Source: JBFXAF01 sp050184585
GTDB lineage: Bacteria; Pseudomonadota; Alphaproteobacteria; Rhizobiales; Rhizobiaceae
Direction of reading: 5' to 3'
NCBI GenBank assembly: GCA_050184585.1
Contig: JBFXAF010000002.1
Coordinates: forward strand, 620,001 to 684,000
DNA length: 64,000 nt
Positions 26,849 to 33,140 of this stretch are shown here, piece after piece (position 1 is the stretch's first letter; each line of letters starts with the position of its first letter). The position numbers and the translations under genes were made by a program. The notes beneath the pieces are model-generated. The model was not told where the DNA came from. It did not search any database and saw only the letters and a list, made by a program, of their open reading frames with translations.

Positions 26849-27323
26849 TCGTTCTCGTCCATAGGGGCAGCATCCGGCCGACCACGCCGTCGCGCCGAAA
26901 GCCATGCCAGGCAGCAGCCGTCACGTGCAGAGCTATCAGAACGAGGGTGACGTTCCAGATCGCCTTATGGACACCCGCGGCCGGCCCCCAAAGATACGAC
27001 GCGATGAACCCCGTCGCGGCCTGTCCGGCCAGGGAGACGTAAATGCCCCAGTGAACCGCGAGCGCCGTCAGTTCCATCGGAGTGCGGCGAGTCTGTAGTC
27101 CGTCGGTGCCCCGCGACAACCGCAGTGCAATCCGGACGAGGACGAGGCAGCCGATCGCGATTCCATTGTAGTTGTGGACCGCATGCAGAAACAGGTCCAC
27201 GGGCGCAGCCGGGAGGAGCGGATTGTGCGTGCGCGGAATAGCGCCCGCCGTGAGCCACTGCACGAGGATCATGGAGACGACGGCCCAATGGATGGCGATC
27301 TGAAGGTTCGAATATGCGGTCAT
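26817..27323 (-). CDS. Cytochrome b561 family membrane protein
   Basis: A 168-residue protein with four membrane helices and the histidines expected to ligate two haem b groups (IAIHWAVVSM, LHAVHNYNG, ALAVHWGIYVS, IALHVTAAAWHGF). It would transfer electrons from the quinone pool. It is convergent with the c-type cytochrome gene. A short haem-b/haem-c pair beside copper genes could feed or drain electrons for periplasmic copper redox chemistry; this link is inferred from position only. Confidence 0.88.
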   Translation of the reverse strand: MTAYSNLQIAIHWAVVSMILVQWLTAGAIPRTHNPLLPAAPVDLFLHAVHNYNGIAIGCLVLVRIALRLSRGTDGLQTRRTPMELTALAVHWGIYVSLAGQAATGFIASYLWGPAAGVHKAIWNVTLVLIALHVTAAAWHGFRRDGVVGRMLPLWTRTISGERRRPVR

Positions 27324-27496
27324 CGGCCGAGCCCCAGTTTGCAGACGAAACTGCCACGAACGCCTTGCGGAGCGGTAAACTGTAAAAGAAGCAATGATAC
27401 CGACCCCTATCGTTTACTGAGGCAAATCGCAGAGTCCGTCGGCAATCGGCCGCTCGTACAAAGTTCCTTAACCAGGTCGCAGCTACCGACTTCGAT

Positions 27497-27919
27497 ATGA
27501 CTATCGTAAGTGAGTTTTTTTCAGTTTCGATTGAAGCGACTGATCGCCCCGAGCTTCGCGGGCGTTATGAAATCGAGGTGAACCACGGCCGTTGGACAGC
27601 GTCGCTTGCGATTCCATCGACGGCGGGGTTCACTGCGCGCTTGCTATTCGTTCCGGACGAGGGCGAGAAGGAGCGCCCCCTGGTTCCCTGGGAACGAGTT
27701 GCGGCCGAGGCTGGCGACATGGAGGCAGCGCAAAGAGCGTACGACGCTGTGTTGCCGAATCTCACCGCCTACCAGGATTGGTATGATAGGACAGGCAAGC
27801 GCTGGGAAGTCTTACGCCTCCAGCGAGAACAACAACGTTCCAGAGCGAAACGAGAAGGCCGACCGCCGCCGCCGTCTCTCCGAAAGAGGCCGCCGAAGAG
27901 CGGCAAGGGTCCCCTCTGA
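27497..27919 (+). CDS. Hypothetical protein (140 aa)
   Basis: The product starts MTIVSEFFSVSIEATDRPELRGRYEIEVNHGRW and has a mixed N-terminal half, a helical middle (AAQRAYDAVLPNLTAYQDWYDRTGKRWEVLRLQRE) and a basic Pro-rich C terminus. There is no signal peptide. It matches no family I know. It sits alone between the cytochrome b561 gene and the small-gene array. Confidence 0.65.
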   Translation: MTIVSEFFSVSIEATDRPELRGRYEIEVNHGRWTASLAIPSTAGFTARLLFVPDEGEKERPLVPWERVAAEAGDMEAAQRAYDAVLPNLTAYQDWYDRTGKRWEVLRLQREQQRSRAKREGRPPPPSLRKRPPKSGKGPL

Positions 27920-28263
27920 ACCGCATCAACGCCCTACGCGGGCGTCGCTCGCACCGTAGGTTTTGAACTCGCCAAGCGCTGAGCGGTAGCAGAGGTCGAT
28001 ACGGTCAGCGCCCTTGACGGCTGCCCTGGCAACCAAATTTGGCGCCGGGCGGACACAGCGTCGCCGACGCGGCCCGACTTTGTGAACAAACTAACCGCCC
28101 CGGGGTTGACTGAGGGGCCTACCTCGACGCCGTGCGGCGCCTTCTGGGGCAGTCATAACGGGCGTTTCACGCTCTTGAAGCGTCAAACGTTCGATTTGGT
28201 ATATCGGATGACGTCCTCTGGATGTGTTCAGCTATATGACAACAGTTTTTTCGCTATACGAGA
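27920..28263. other. Intergenic region, no gene recognised
   Basis: No plausible coding frame was found on either strand; a plus-strand frame from 28082 runs antisense through the next gene and has poor composition. The right half is A/T-richer, with TATATGACAACAG around 28233, resembling the TCAACA repeats at 31361-31494. It may hold regulatory sites. Confidence 0.45.
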
Positions 28264-28743
28264 TCACTTCCGTCGACGCTTGAACTCGGCGTCGATCATC
28301 GCCGACAGATCGTCGAGAGCCTCGTCCGTCAGGTGCCGGATCACCAGCTCGGTCGCCAGCGGATCGGCCTGGCCGCGCTTCCGCACCCGCTTGGTTCCCG
28401 GTAGCCTCCAGACGGTGCCGCTGGCGAAGAGCTGGTCATCGAGGATCTTGGCGCTGCCGCCGCGTACCGCCCCAAGCTTCGTCTCGCAGAGGTAGGACGT
28501 GATCTCTCCGGCAAGCTGCTTAAGGGATCGGTTGCGCGCTGCCTCGATACCGATCCTCTCGATCAGGTCTCCCGAGAAGGTCGTCATCGGCGGCATGCCC
28601 CAAGTCATTGAATGCCGGAAGTGATCGAGGAGGCCAGGCTCTGACGCCAGCTCCAGAAGGACATCGCCTCCCGCGATACTGGCCGCGCGGGAACGGATTC
28701 GTTTCGGCCAGTCCGTGACCGGTGGCGACTGAGGCGCTGACAT
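28264..28743 (-). CDS. Hypothetical protein (159 aa)
   Basis: The ATG at 28743 lies within a copy of a 15-bp motif repeated in the island (28739-28753). The product (MSAPQSPPVTDWPKRIRSRAASIAGG...) has a central helical part and a basic C terminus RKRGQADPLATELVIRHLTDEALDDLSAMIDAEFKRRRK. No family recognised. It is the promoter-distal member of the minus-strand small-gene group. Confidence 0.65.
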   Translation of the reverse strand: MSAPQSPPVTDWPKRIRSRAASIAGGDVLLELASEPGLLDHFRHSMTWGMPPMTTFSGDLIERIGIEAARNRSLKQLAGEITSYLCETKLGAVRGGSAKILDDQLFASGTVWRLPGTKRVRKRGQADPLATELVIRHLTDEALDDLSAMIDAEFKRRRK

Positions 28744-28826
28744 GTCTGTCTGATAGGTCGCCGATGGAAACTGGCAGGATACCTTCCCGCCAGAGCGTCG
28801 TCAACCGACATGTCAGTCTGACAGGT

Positions 28827-29102
28827 CTACTCCTGCCGGGCCGCCGCCTCGGCATGCGCCGCCGCGCGCTGTTCGGCTTCCTCCGGCGATCCTGCGACGA
28901 CGTATCCCTCGCGGCTGACGGGGCCTCGCAGCAGGAAGTCCGGCACGGCTGGCACCCGCGCGACGCGGCCGTCAGACAGGACCCGCCATCGCACCCACTC
29001 AGTCGCGGGCTTCGTGTCCGCCGCCGGCGGCGGGACGGCACCTCCTGTCATGGGGGGACGGAACCCCCGGCGAACCGGGGACGCTGTCCTACGCTGCTGC
29101 AC
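28827..29102 (-). CDS. Hypothetical protein (91 aa)
   Basis: It probably starts at GTG 29102, seven bases behind GGAG, inside the end of the upstream gene; ATG at 29051 is an alternative. The product has a compact part EWVRWRVLSDGRVARVPAVPDFLLRGPVSREGYVVAGSPEEAEQRA and a helical Ala/Glu-rich end. A copy of the island's 15-bp motif lies just behind its stop at 28807-28821. Function unknown. Confidence 0.65.
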   Translation of the reverse strand: MQQRRTASPVRRGFRPPMTGGAVPPPAADTKPATEWVRWRVLSDGRVARVPAVPDFLLRGPVSREGYVVAGSPEEAEQRAAAHAEAAARQE

Positions 29103-29343
29103 GGTACATCTCCAGGTCCTGCTCCAGCCGCTCCAGCGCCATGTCCCGCAGCCTGTCGAGCTTGTCGTCGGGAATCCTGCGCCAGTTGCCCGCCGCCGGG
29201 TCCTTGGCGTAGCCCCTGAGCGTCTCTAGCCCAACGCCGAGCGCGGCGGCGATTGCCTTCTGCGTCATGAAGCCCGAGAGCACGCGCTTGTGCGCGCGGA
29301 CTCTTTCGACGCGATACCTGTCGTCTGTCCATCCCAGCATCAT
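29089..29343 (-). CDS. Small protein with a possible helix-turn-helix (84 aa)
   Basis: Two adjacent ATG codons at 29343 and 29340 follow GGGAGGGAAG. The segment FMTQKAIAAALGVGLETLRGYAKD looks like a helix-turn-helix, and the next part is KLDRLRDMALERLEQDLEMY. It could be a small DNA-binding regulator of the array, which is inference. It overlaps the genes on both sides by a few bases, so translation is coupled. Confidence 0.65.
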   Translation of the reverse strand: MMLGWTDDRYRVERVRAHKRVLSGFMTQKAIAAALGVGLETLRGYAKDPAAGNWRRIPDDKLDRLRDMALERLEQDLEMYRAAA

Positions 29344-29525
29344 TCTTCCCTCCCGTTCGCGTCGACGATGTCGATGCCGATGACCCTGAGCCACATCACG
29401 GATCCATTCGAGAACGTCACCGTCAATGTCCTGTCCGGGTGTTCCCCGTCATCTCCCACCGCTGCCCGGACCTCGATGCTGCGGTAGCACCCGTTGTTCC
29501 GTCGGTCCGGGTCTGGCGGTCTCAA
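29340..29525 (-). CDS. Small hypothetical protein (61 aa), start uncertain
   Basis: The frame has no ATG near its beginning. TTG at 29525 gives LRPPDPDRRNNGCYRSIEVRAAVGDDG and follows a strong AGGAGG-ATG that opens a four-codon ORF (29542-29528) ending two bases earlier. The gene may therefore be translated by re-initiation, or a frameshift separates it from its original start. TTG at 29600 is a third option. The C terminus (TLTVTFSNGSVMWLRVIGIDIVDANGREE) is strand-rich. No family recognised. Confidence 0.5.
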   Translation of the reverse strand: MRPPDPDRRNNGCYRSIEVRAAVGDDGEHPDRTLTVTFSNGSVMWLRVIGIDIVDANGREE

Positions 29526-29624
29526 ATTTACCTCGCGTCCATGCCGTCCTCCTCGTATTTTGCTTCCGCTGGAAAACCCCGCAGGGTGTTGGAGGGGCAA
29601 CCGGGATTGCTCCCGGCCCCGCCT

Positions 29625-29810
29625 TCACGCCGCCTGCGGCAGCATGTCGTTGATCGCGTAAATCGCCTCCTGGAGTGAATCGAGCGCGGTTGTGATCTCG
29701 TCGCATTCCTCCTCGTCGCTCATGTCGTGTTGGATTTCCTCGAGCCGAACCATGATGTCGTCGATCTTGACGCTGACCTTGCTGAGACGGCGGGCGAACT
29801 TCTGTCGCAT
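29625..29810 (-). CDS. Small acidic helical protein (61 aa)
   Basis: MRQKFARRLSKVSVKIDDIMVRLEEIQHDMSDEE... is a single amphipathic helical protein with an acidic middle (SDEEECDEITTALDSLQEAIYAIND) that could form a coiled coil. No family recognised. It is followed by a hairpin of the same type (CCGGGATTGCTCCCGG, 29601-29616) that follows other members of the array. Confidence 0.65.
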   Translation of the reverse strand: MRQKFARRLSKVSVKIDDIMVRLEEIQHDMSDEEECDEITTALDSLQEAIYAINDMLPQAA

Positions 29811-29871
29811 GGGATGTCCTTTGTGGGGGGTGGGGTGACGGTAGTCAGCCGGGATCGCTCCCGGCGGATCA

Positions 29872-30144
29872 TTATTCGCTCCAAGCGCTCGGCATGTGCG
29901 GCTTTACGAAGGCGTGCAGTCCTTCACTGGCCCTGTCGATGTGACTGCCGCGAGCCTGATAGTCGGCGGCCTGTCGAAGGAGCGCGGTGACTTTCATCAG
30001 ATGGGGGTGCGACGACGCCGGGATGCCGAAACGATCGATGGCCTTCTCGAGTGTCTCCAGACATTCCTCGATCTGTTCGAACCTGTGGCTGACCGCCCGG
30101 TGCAGGCGGCTCGCGGACTCTTCGTTGAGTTTTTCGGTCATCAT
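29872..30144 (-). CDS. Small helical protein of the cassette array (90 aa)
   Basis: MMTEKLNEESASRLHRAVSHRFEQIEECLETLEKAIDRFG... is helical throughout. Two ATG codons stand at the start, behind the conserved leader AGGAAAGGACAGCTC shared with the gene at 30248-30526. A hairpin GCCGGGATCGCTCCCGGC (29848-29865) follows the stop. Function unknown. Confidence 0.7.
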   Translation of the reverse strand: MMTEKLNEESASRLHRAVSHRFEQIEECLETLEKAIDRFGIPASSHPHLMKVTALLRQAADYQARGSHIDRASEGLHAFVKPHMPSAWSE

Positions 30145-30247
30145 CCGAGCTGTCCTTTCCTGGGATGTGTCGCTCGTTGTCGGTCAGCTGGCTGCCGCGC
30201 CGGAGACCTCGGGAAGGGGCAGCCGGGATTACTCCCGGTCGACCTCG
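30145..30247 (-). repeat. Array intergenic unit, copy 1
   Basis: Read on the minus strand: a hairpin (CCGGGAGTAATCCCGG) after the stop, then TGCCCCTTCCCGAGGTCTCC, then a GACAACGAGCGACA stretch and the ribosome-binding leader AGGAAAGGACAGCTC before the next ATG region. The same blocks occur at 30527-30634 and 30920-31029. Confidence 0.75.
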
Positions 30248-30526
30248 TCAGTAGGCGTCGTAAGGGTTGTCGTCGGAGTCGTAGACATCGCGCTTCGTGA
30301 AGGCGCGCAGCGCGGTCGTGGACGCGAACCCATCGCTGGCGACGGTAGCCACTCCCTTGAACTCTAGCCGTCCGCCGTGGCGCTTGCGGTAGACGCGCCA
30401 CTCCCCCATCGACCCGAGGTCGTGCTGCTCGTCGTCGAACTTCGCGACAAGGCTCTCGCCTCGGATGCTGAAGTGATGTTCGGCAGGGAAGTCCTTGCCA
30501 CGCACGATGATGTCGGTAGCAGTCAT
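30248..30526 (-). CDS. Small strand-rich protein of the cassette array (92 aa)
   Basis: MTATDIIVRGKDFPAEHHFSIRGESLVAKFDDEQHDLG... looks strand-rich with regular V/F spacing, followed by GVATVASDGFASTTALRAFTKRDVYDSDDNPYDAY. It is unrelated in sequence to its array neighbours. It begins after the conserved leader and is followed by a CCGGGATTACTCCCGG hairpin at 30223-30238. No family recognised. Confidence 0.7.
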   Translation of the reverse strand: MTATDIIVRGKDFPAEHHFSIRGESLVAKFDDEQHDLGSMGEWRVYRKRHGGRLEFKGVATVASDGFASTTALRAFTKRDVYDSDDNPYDAY

Positions 30527-30634
30527 GAGCTGTCCTTTCCTGGTGTCGCTCGTTGTCGGTCGGCTTCTGCCGCCGCCGGAGGTCTCGCATCGGAGACCTC
30601 GGGAGGGGGCAGCCGGGTTTCCCCGGCGTCCCGC
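30527..30634 (-). repeat. Array intergenic unit, copy 2
   Basis: It shares the hairpin (GCCGGGGAAACCCGGC), the GAGGTCTCC block, the GACAACGAGCGACACCAGG stretch and AGGAAAGGACAGCTC directly before the ATG with copy 1. A second GAGGTCTC/GAGACC inverted pair is present around 30579-30600. Confidence 0.75.
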
Positions 30635-30919
30635 TCAGGCTGCGTGTTCGAGGACGTCCTCGGCGCGCCAGAGGCCGAGCACCTCTCCCTCGGCGAGGGC
30701 GCGGACCGCGTCGTCCGCCTCCCAATCCCCGGCCGGGACGGCGACGGCGATGTATCGGTTACCCCTGCCGCCGTCGAATTCCCGGTCGCTGATGGCGGTC
30801 CACTCCTGGCGGTATCCGCCGATCGCGTCGGCTTCGTCCTGCGCGGCCCGGAGCGTGTCGCCCATGGTCCAGATCCTGTGGGAGTTGGCGCTGATGAGAA
30901 CGGTCATCGTGGTTATCAT
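30635..30919 (-). CDS. Small hypothetical protein of the cassette array (94 aa)
   Basis: MITTMTVLISANSHRIWTMGDTLRAAQDEADAIGGYRQEW... is a mixed alpha/beta protein with an acidic C-terminal half (AGDWEADDAVRALAEGEVLGLWRAEDVLEHAA). The upstream and downstream intergenic units match those of its neighbours. No family recognised. Confidence 0.7.
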   Translation of the reverse strand: MITTMTVLISANSHRIWTMGDTLRAAQDEADAIGGYRQEWTAISDREFDGGRGNRYIAVAVPAGDWEADDAVRALAEGEVLGLWRAEDVLEHAA

Positions 30920-31029
30920 GGTCGTTTCCTTTCCCTGGTATCGCTCGTTGGCGGTTGGCTTCTGCCGCCGCCGTAGGCCTCGCGGGAGACCTCGGGAGGG
31001 GTCAGCGGGGGGAGACCCCCGCGTCCCGC
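30920..31029 (-). repeat. Array intergenic unit, copy 3 (more diverged)
   Basis: It shares the GAGGTCTCC block, the GGCGGCGGCAGAAGCC stretch, the ACGAGCGATACCAGGG stretch and AGGAAACGAC before the start codon. The hairpin is GCGGGGGTCTCCCCCCGC (31004-31022). Confidence 0.7.
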
Positions 31030-31209
31030 TCAGGCTGCCGCTTCCTTGACAGCAGCGACGTGACGGTCTGCGACCTCAGCCATCTGCTTGAGGCTGGAGA
31101 TGGCGCTTGCGCTGCCCTCATCCCCGCAATTCTCGAAGCTCGCCAACAGGATCGGTAACACTCCTGACCAGGTCGGTGTCAGGTCGATGAACTCCGGCTC
31201 TCTCGTCAT
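31030..31209 (-). CDS. Small hypothetical protein of the cassette array (59 aa)
   Basis: The ATG at 31209 behind GAGGAGA gives MTREPEFIDLTPTWSGVLPILLASFENCGDEGSASAISSLKQMAEVADRHV. An in-frame upstream start at 31281 would add 24 basic residues but lacks a good site. It is the first gene of the minus-strand array and lies next to the A/T-rich divergent promoter region. No family recognised. Confidence 0.65.
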   Translation of the reverse strand: MTREPEFIDLTPTWSGVLPILLASFENCGDEGSASAISSLKQMAEVADRHVAAVKEAAA

Positions 31210-31360
31210 CTCTCTCTCCTCTCGGGCCCGCTTGATCGCCGCCCGTGAGACAATGATCGTCTGCACTCCTGCCCCCTTCAAGGGGTCATTTCAAACAAAA
31301 TGTCGATTTCTGAAAGAAAAGATCAGACGTTGTGCCGCGAGATAGCAATATCAAACCCTC

Positions 31361-31494
31361 GTCAACAGACTTTTTTCAGCGCCCCTTTGTCAACAATTTG
31401 CGTAGTTAACGCTATCGACACTTGCACGCCGCCGACGGAACATCGCTATCAACAATATAGACGCACTCGTGAGACCGTCTCGTTGTCAACAATT
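31361..31494 (+). repeat. A/T-rich divergent promoter region with four TCAACA repeats
   Basis: GTCAACAGAC at 31361, GTCAACAATT at 31389, ATCAACAATA at 31448 and GTCAACAATT at 31485 occur in the same orientation. The gap between the minus-strand array (start 31209) and the plus-strand gene at 31510 is much poorer in GC than its surroundings. The repeats could be operators for a shared regulator. Confidence 0.5.
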
Positions 31495-31509
31495 ACAGCG
31501 GAGGACGTC

Positions 31510-32058
31510 ATGAAGGGCATCTTGGATTTCGGAAGGGGCGCAGCCGTCCTCGGGCTGCGGGCGCTGCAGGCGATCCTGCTCGCGATGCACGCCGTCGTCG
31601 CGCTGTTGTGCCGCCTGATCGGCGTGCGCCCGCCCGCTGCCCCTCAGATCGCGCCGCCCATGGCCATGCCGGAGGCCGTCATGGACCGTTACGAATCTGC
31701 CCTCGACCGGGCCATCTCGCGCGACCACGAACCCGTGCACGATGCCGGGGCGGCGGTGCACCAGTACGCGGCGGCGGCTGACCCGTACGTGCGCGGCGCG
31801 GTCGACCTGACATGTCTGTCAGACGTGCAAGTGGGCTGGCTGCTGGGACTGTCCGATGCCGAGCTTTCGCGCCTCGCCGTCGCCGGGCCTCTGGCCTGCC
31901 AGCGCGCGGTCAGCGGGAAGCGGAGCGGGATCGTGGGCCTGCCGGAGCTGGTGTCGCCGGCCCCGACGGAGCCAGCCGCCGATCCCCGTGAGCGCGTGCG
32001 CGAGGCCCTTCGCGAACGAATCCAGGACTCCCGCGGCCGCCAGCTGGCAGCCGCGTAG
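31510..32058 (+). CDS. Hypothetical protein with an N-terminal hydrophobic helix (182 aa)
   Basis: The ATG at 31510 follows GAGGACG. Residues about 10-36 (GAAVLGLRALQAILLAMHAVVALLCRLIG) form one or two membrane helices. A Pro-rich linker leads to a region with VQVGWLLGLSDAELSRLAVAGPLACQRAV and a basic C terminus. One copy of the island's 15-bp motif lies inside the gene at 31809-31823. No family recognised. Confidence 0.65.
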   Translation: MKGILDFGRGAAVLGLRALQAILLAMHAVVALLCRLIGVRPPAAPQIAPPMAMPEAVMDRYESALDRAISRDHEPVHDAGAAVHQYAAAADPYVRGAVDLTCLSDVQVGWLLGLSDAELSRLAVAGPLACQRAVSGKRSGIVGLPELVSPAPTEPAADPRERVREALRERIQDSRGRQLAAA

Positions 32059-32061
32059 GAC

Positions 32062-32261
32062 TCAGACGAGGGGCCGGACTACCCGGTCCCTGGCGAGCAA
32101 GGATTCCCAGGCGGCGTCGAGCGCCGCCTGACGGTCCCGGGCGATGGCGGCGCGCACGGTCTCCCAAGGGCGCGCTCGCGCTTCCAGCGGAGGACGGCTT
32201 CCCCGATCTCGGGCGCCTCGTGCGCCATGTCGCCGATGATGTCGTAGGCGCTGTCGCTCAT
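32062..32261 (-). pseudogene. Small gene with probable frameshift
   Basis: From the ATG at 32261 the frame reads MSDSAYDIIGDMAHEAPEIGEAVLRWKRERA with good composition and then turns Pro/Arg/Cys-rich. In another frame the same strand continues WETVRAAIARDRQAALDAAW... to a TGA at 32062-32064 with natural helical composition. A single-base change near 32166-32170 would join them into one protein of about 68 residues. The start overlaps the stop of the upstream gene. Confidence 0.5.
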
Positions 32262-32560
32262 GACGGTCTCCGCAAGCTGTCGATGTAGGCCTGCTTCTGC
32301 GCCAGCTGGCGACGTAGCCGGGCGTTCTCGGCCCGGGCTTCCGCCAGTTGGTCTGCCAGTTCCATCGCGAGGCTCTCGAGCCTGTCAGCGTTTTGAAGGC
32401 GATAGCCCACGGCCGCGTCGTATGCCGCCTGTTCGCGGTCCTCGCGGGCTGCCTGCACGCCTTCGATGGCCTTCACGGCCCCGGTCCACAGGACGGCAGC
32501 GGCCGTGAGGCCAACGCCCGTCGCCTGAAGTCCGATGTTGTATCCGGCATCGCGTGCCAT
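32258..32560 (-). CDS. Small membrane-associated coiled-coil protein (100 aa)
   Basis: MARDAGYNIGLQATGVGLTAAAVLWTGAVKAIEGVQ contains one hydrophobic helix, followed by a charged heptad-rich tail (LAMELADQLAEARAENARLRRQLAQKQAYIDSL) that should form a coiled coil. The layout resembles small phage spanin- or membrane-anchor-like proteins, but no lysis genes are near. It is translationally coupled to the frameshifted gene downstream. Confidence 0.65.
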   Translation of the reverse strand: MARDAGYNIGLQATGVGLTAAAVLWTGAVKAIEGVQAAREDREQAAYDAAVGYRLQNADRLESLAMELADQLAEARAENARLRRQLAQKQAYIDSLRRPS

Positions 32561-32685
32561 GGCTGCCTCCTTCTCGTTTCAAGGGAGACTCGCATAGAGG
32601 GATCCAGGGGAGATCTAAACCCATCGCTCGGATCCGATCTATCGGCCGGGGCTCTCGCGTGAAGGCTCGCGTGCTATGCCGGGGC

Positions 32686-33069
32686 ATGGACAGGCTCGAC
32701 CCCTGGCATCAGGAATTCTTTCGGCGCTGGCTGGCATCGCTGGCGCACGGCGACGCGCGCCTGCTGCAAATGCTCGAGGCGTCGCTGGGACAGATCGCGG
32801 CGACGATGCTGCTGGACACGCTGGCGCGGCGCGGCTCGCATGCGACGGCGAAGATGGGCGATCTCGTGGGGGCCAAGCCGGGCAGCCCCGAGGACGAGGT
32901 CATTGCCGGGTGGCTGCGCGACGCGATCGAACACGGCGACGCGTGGCTCGACGACGTCGACGGGGCCGGGACGCCGCGGCGGCTGGCTCAGTGCGAAACC
33001 TACGGCGACCTGATCGAGGCTGCGAACGAAGACTATGGGGCGCGGCGGTGGCGGCTGCCAGGTAGGTGA
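32686..33069 (+). CDS. Hypothetical protein (127 aa)
   Basis: The ATG at 32686 gives MDRLDPWHQEFFRRWLASLAHGDARLLQMLEASLGQIAATMLLDTLARRG..., a largely helical acidic protein without signal peptide. Longer upstream frames have unnatural composition. It stands alone on the plus strand between the array region and the end of the defence operon. No family recognised. Confidence 0.6.
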   Translation: MDRLDPWHQEFFRRWLASLAHGDARLLQMLEASLGQIAATMLLDTLARRGSHATAKMGDLVGAKPGSPEDEVIAGWLRDAIEHGDAWLDDVDGAGTPRRLAQCETYGDLIEAANEDYGARRWRLPGR

Positions 33070-33140
33070 CGGTCACGTGAATTGGACTAGGAAAAGCTTG
33101 AGTGCTTGAGCACCACGTGGTGCCATAAAGCCTACCTTCG

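Noticed and set aside
28082..28495. 137-codon plus-strand frame
   Set aside because: Its second half is antisense to the 159-residue minus-strand gene and has Ser/Arg-rich shadow composition.
29526..31029. CRISPR array
   Set aside because: The repeats are long, imperfect and separated by coding genes; no short regular repeat-spacer pattern or Cas gene exists in the window.
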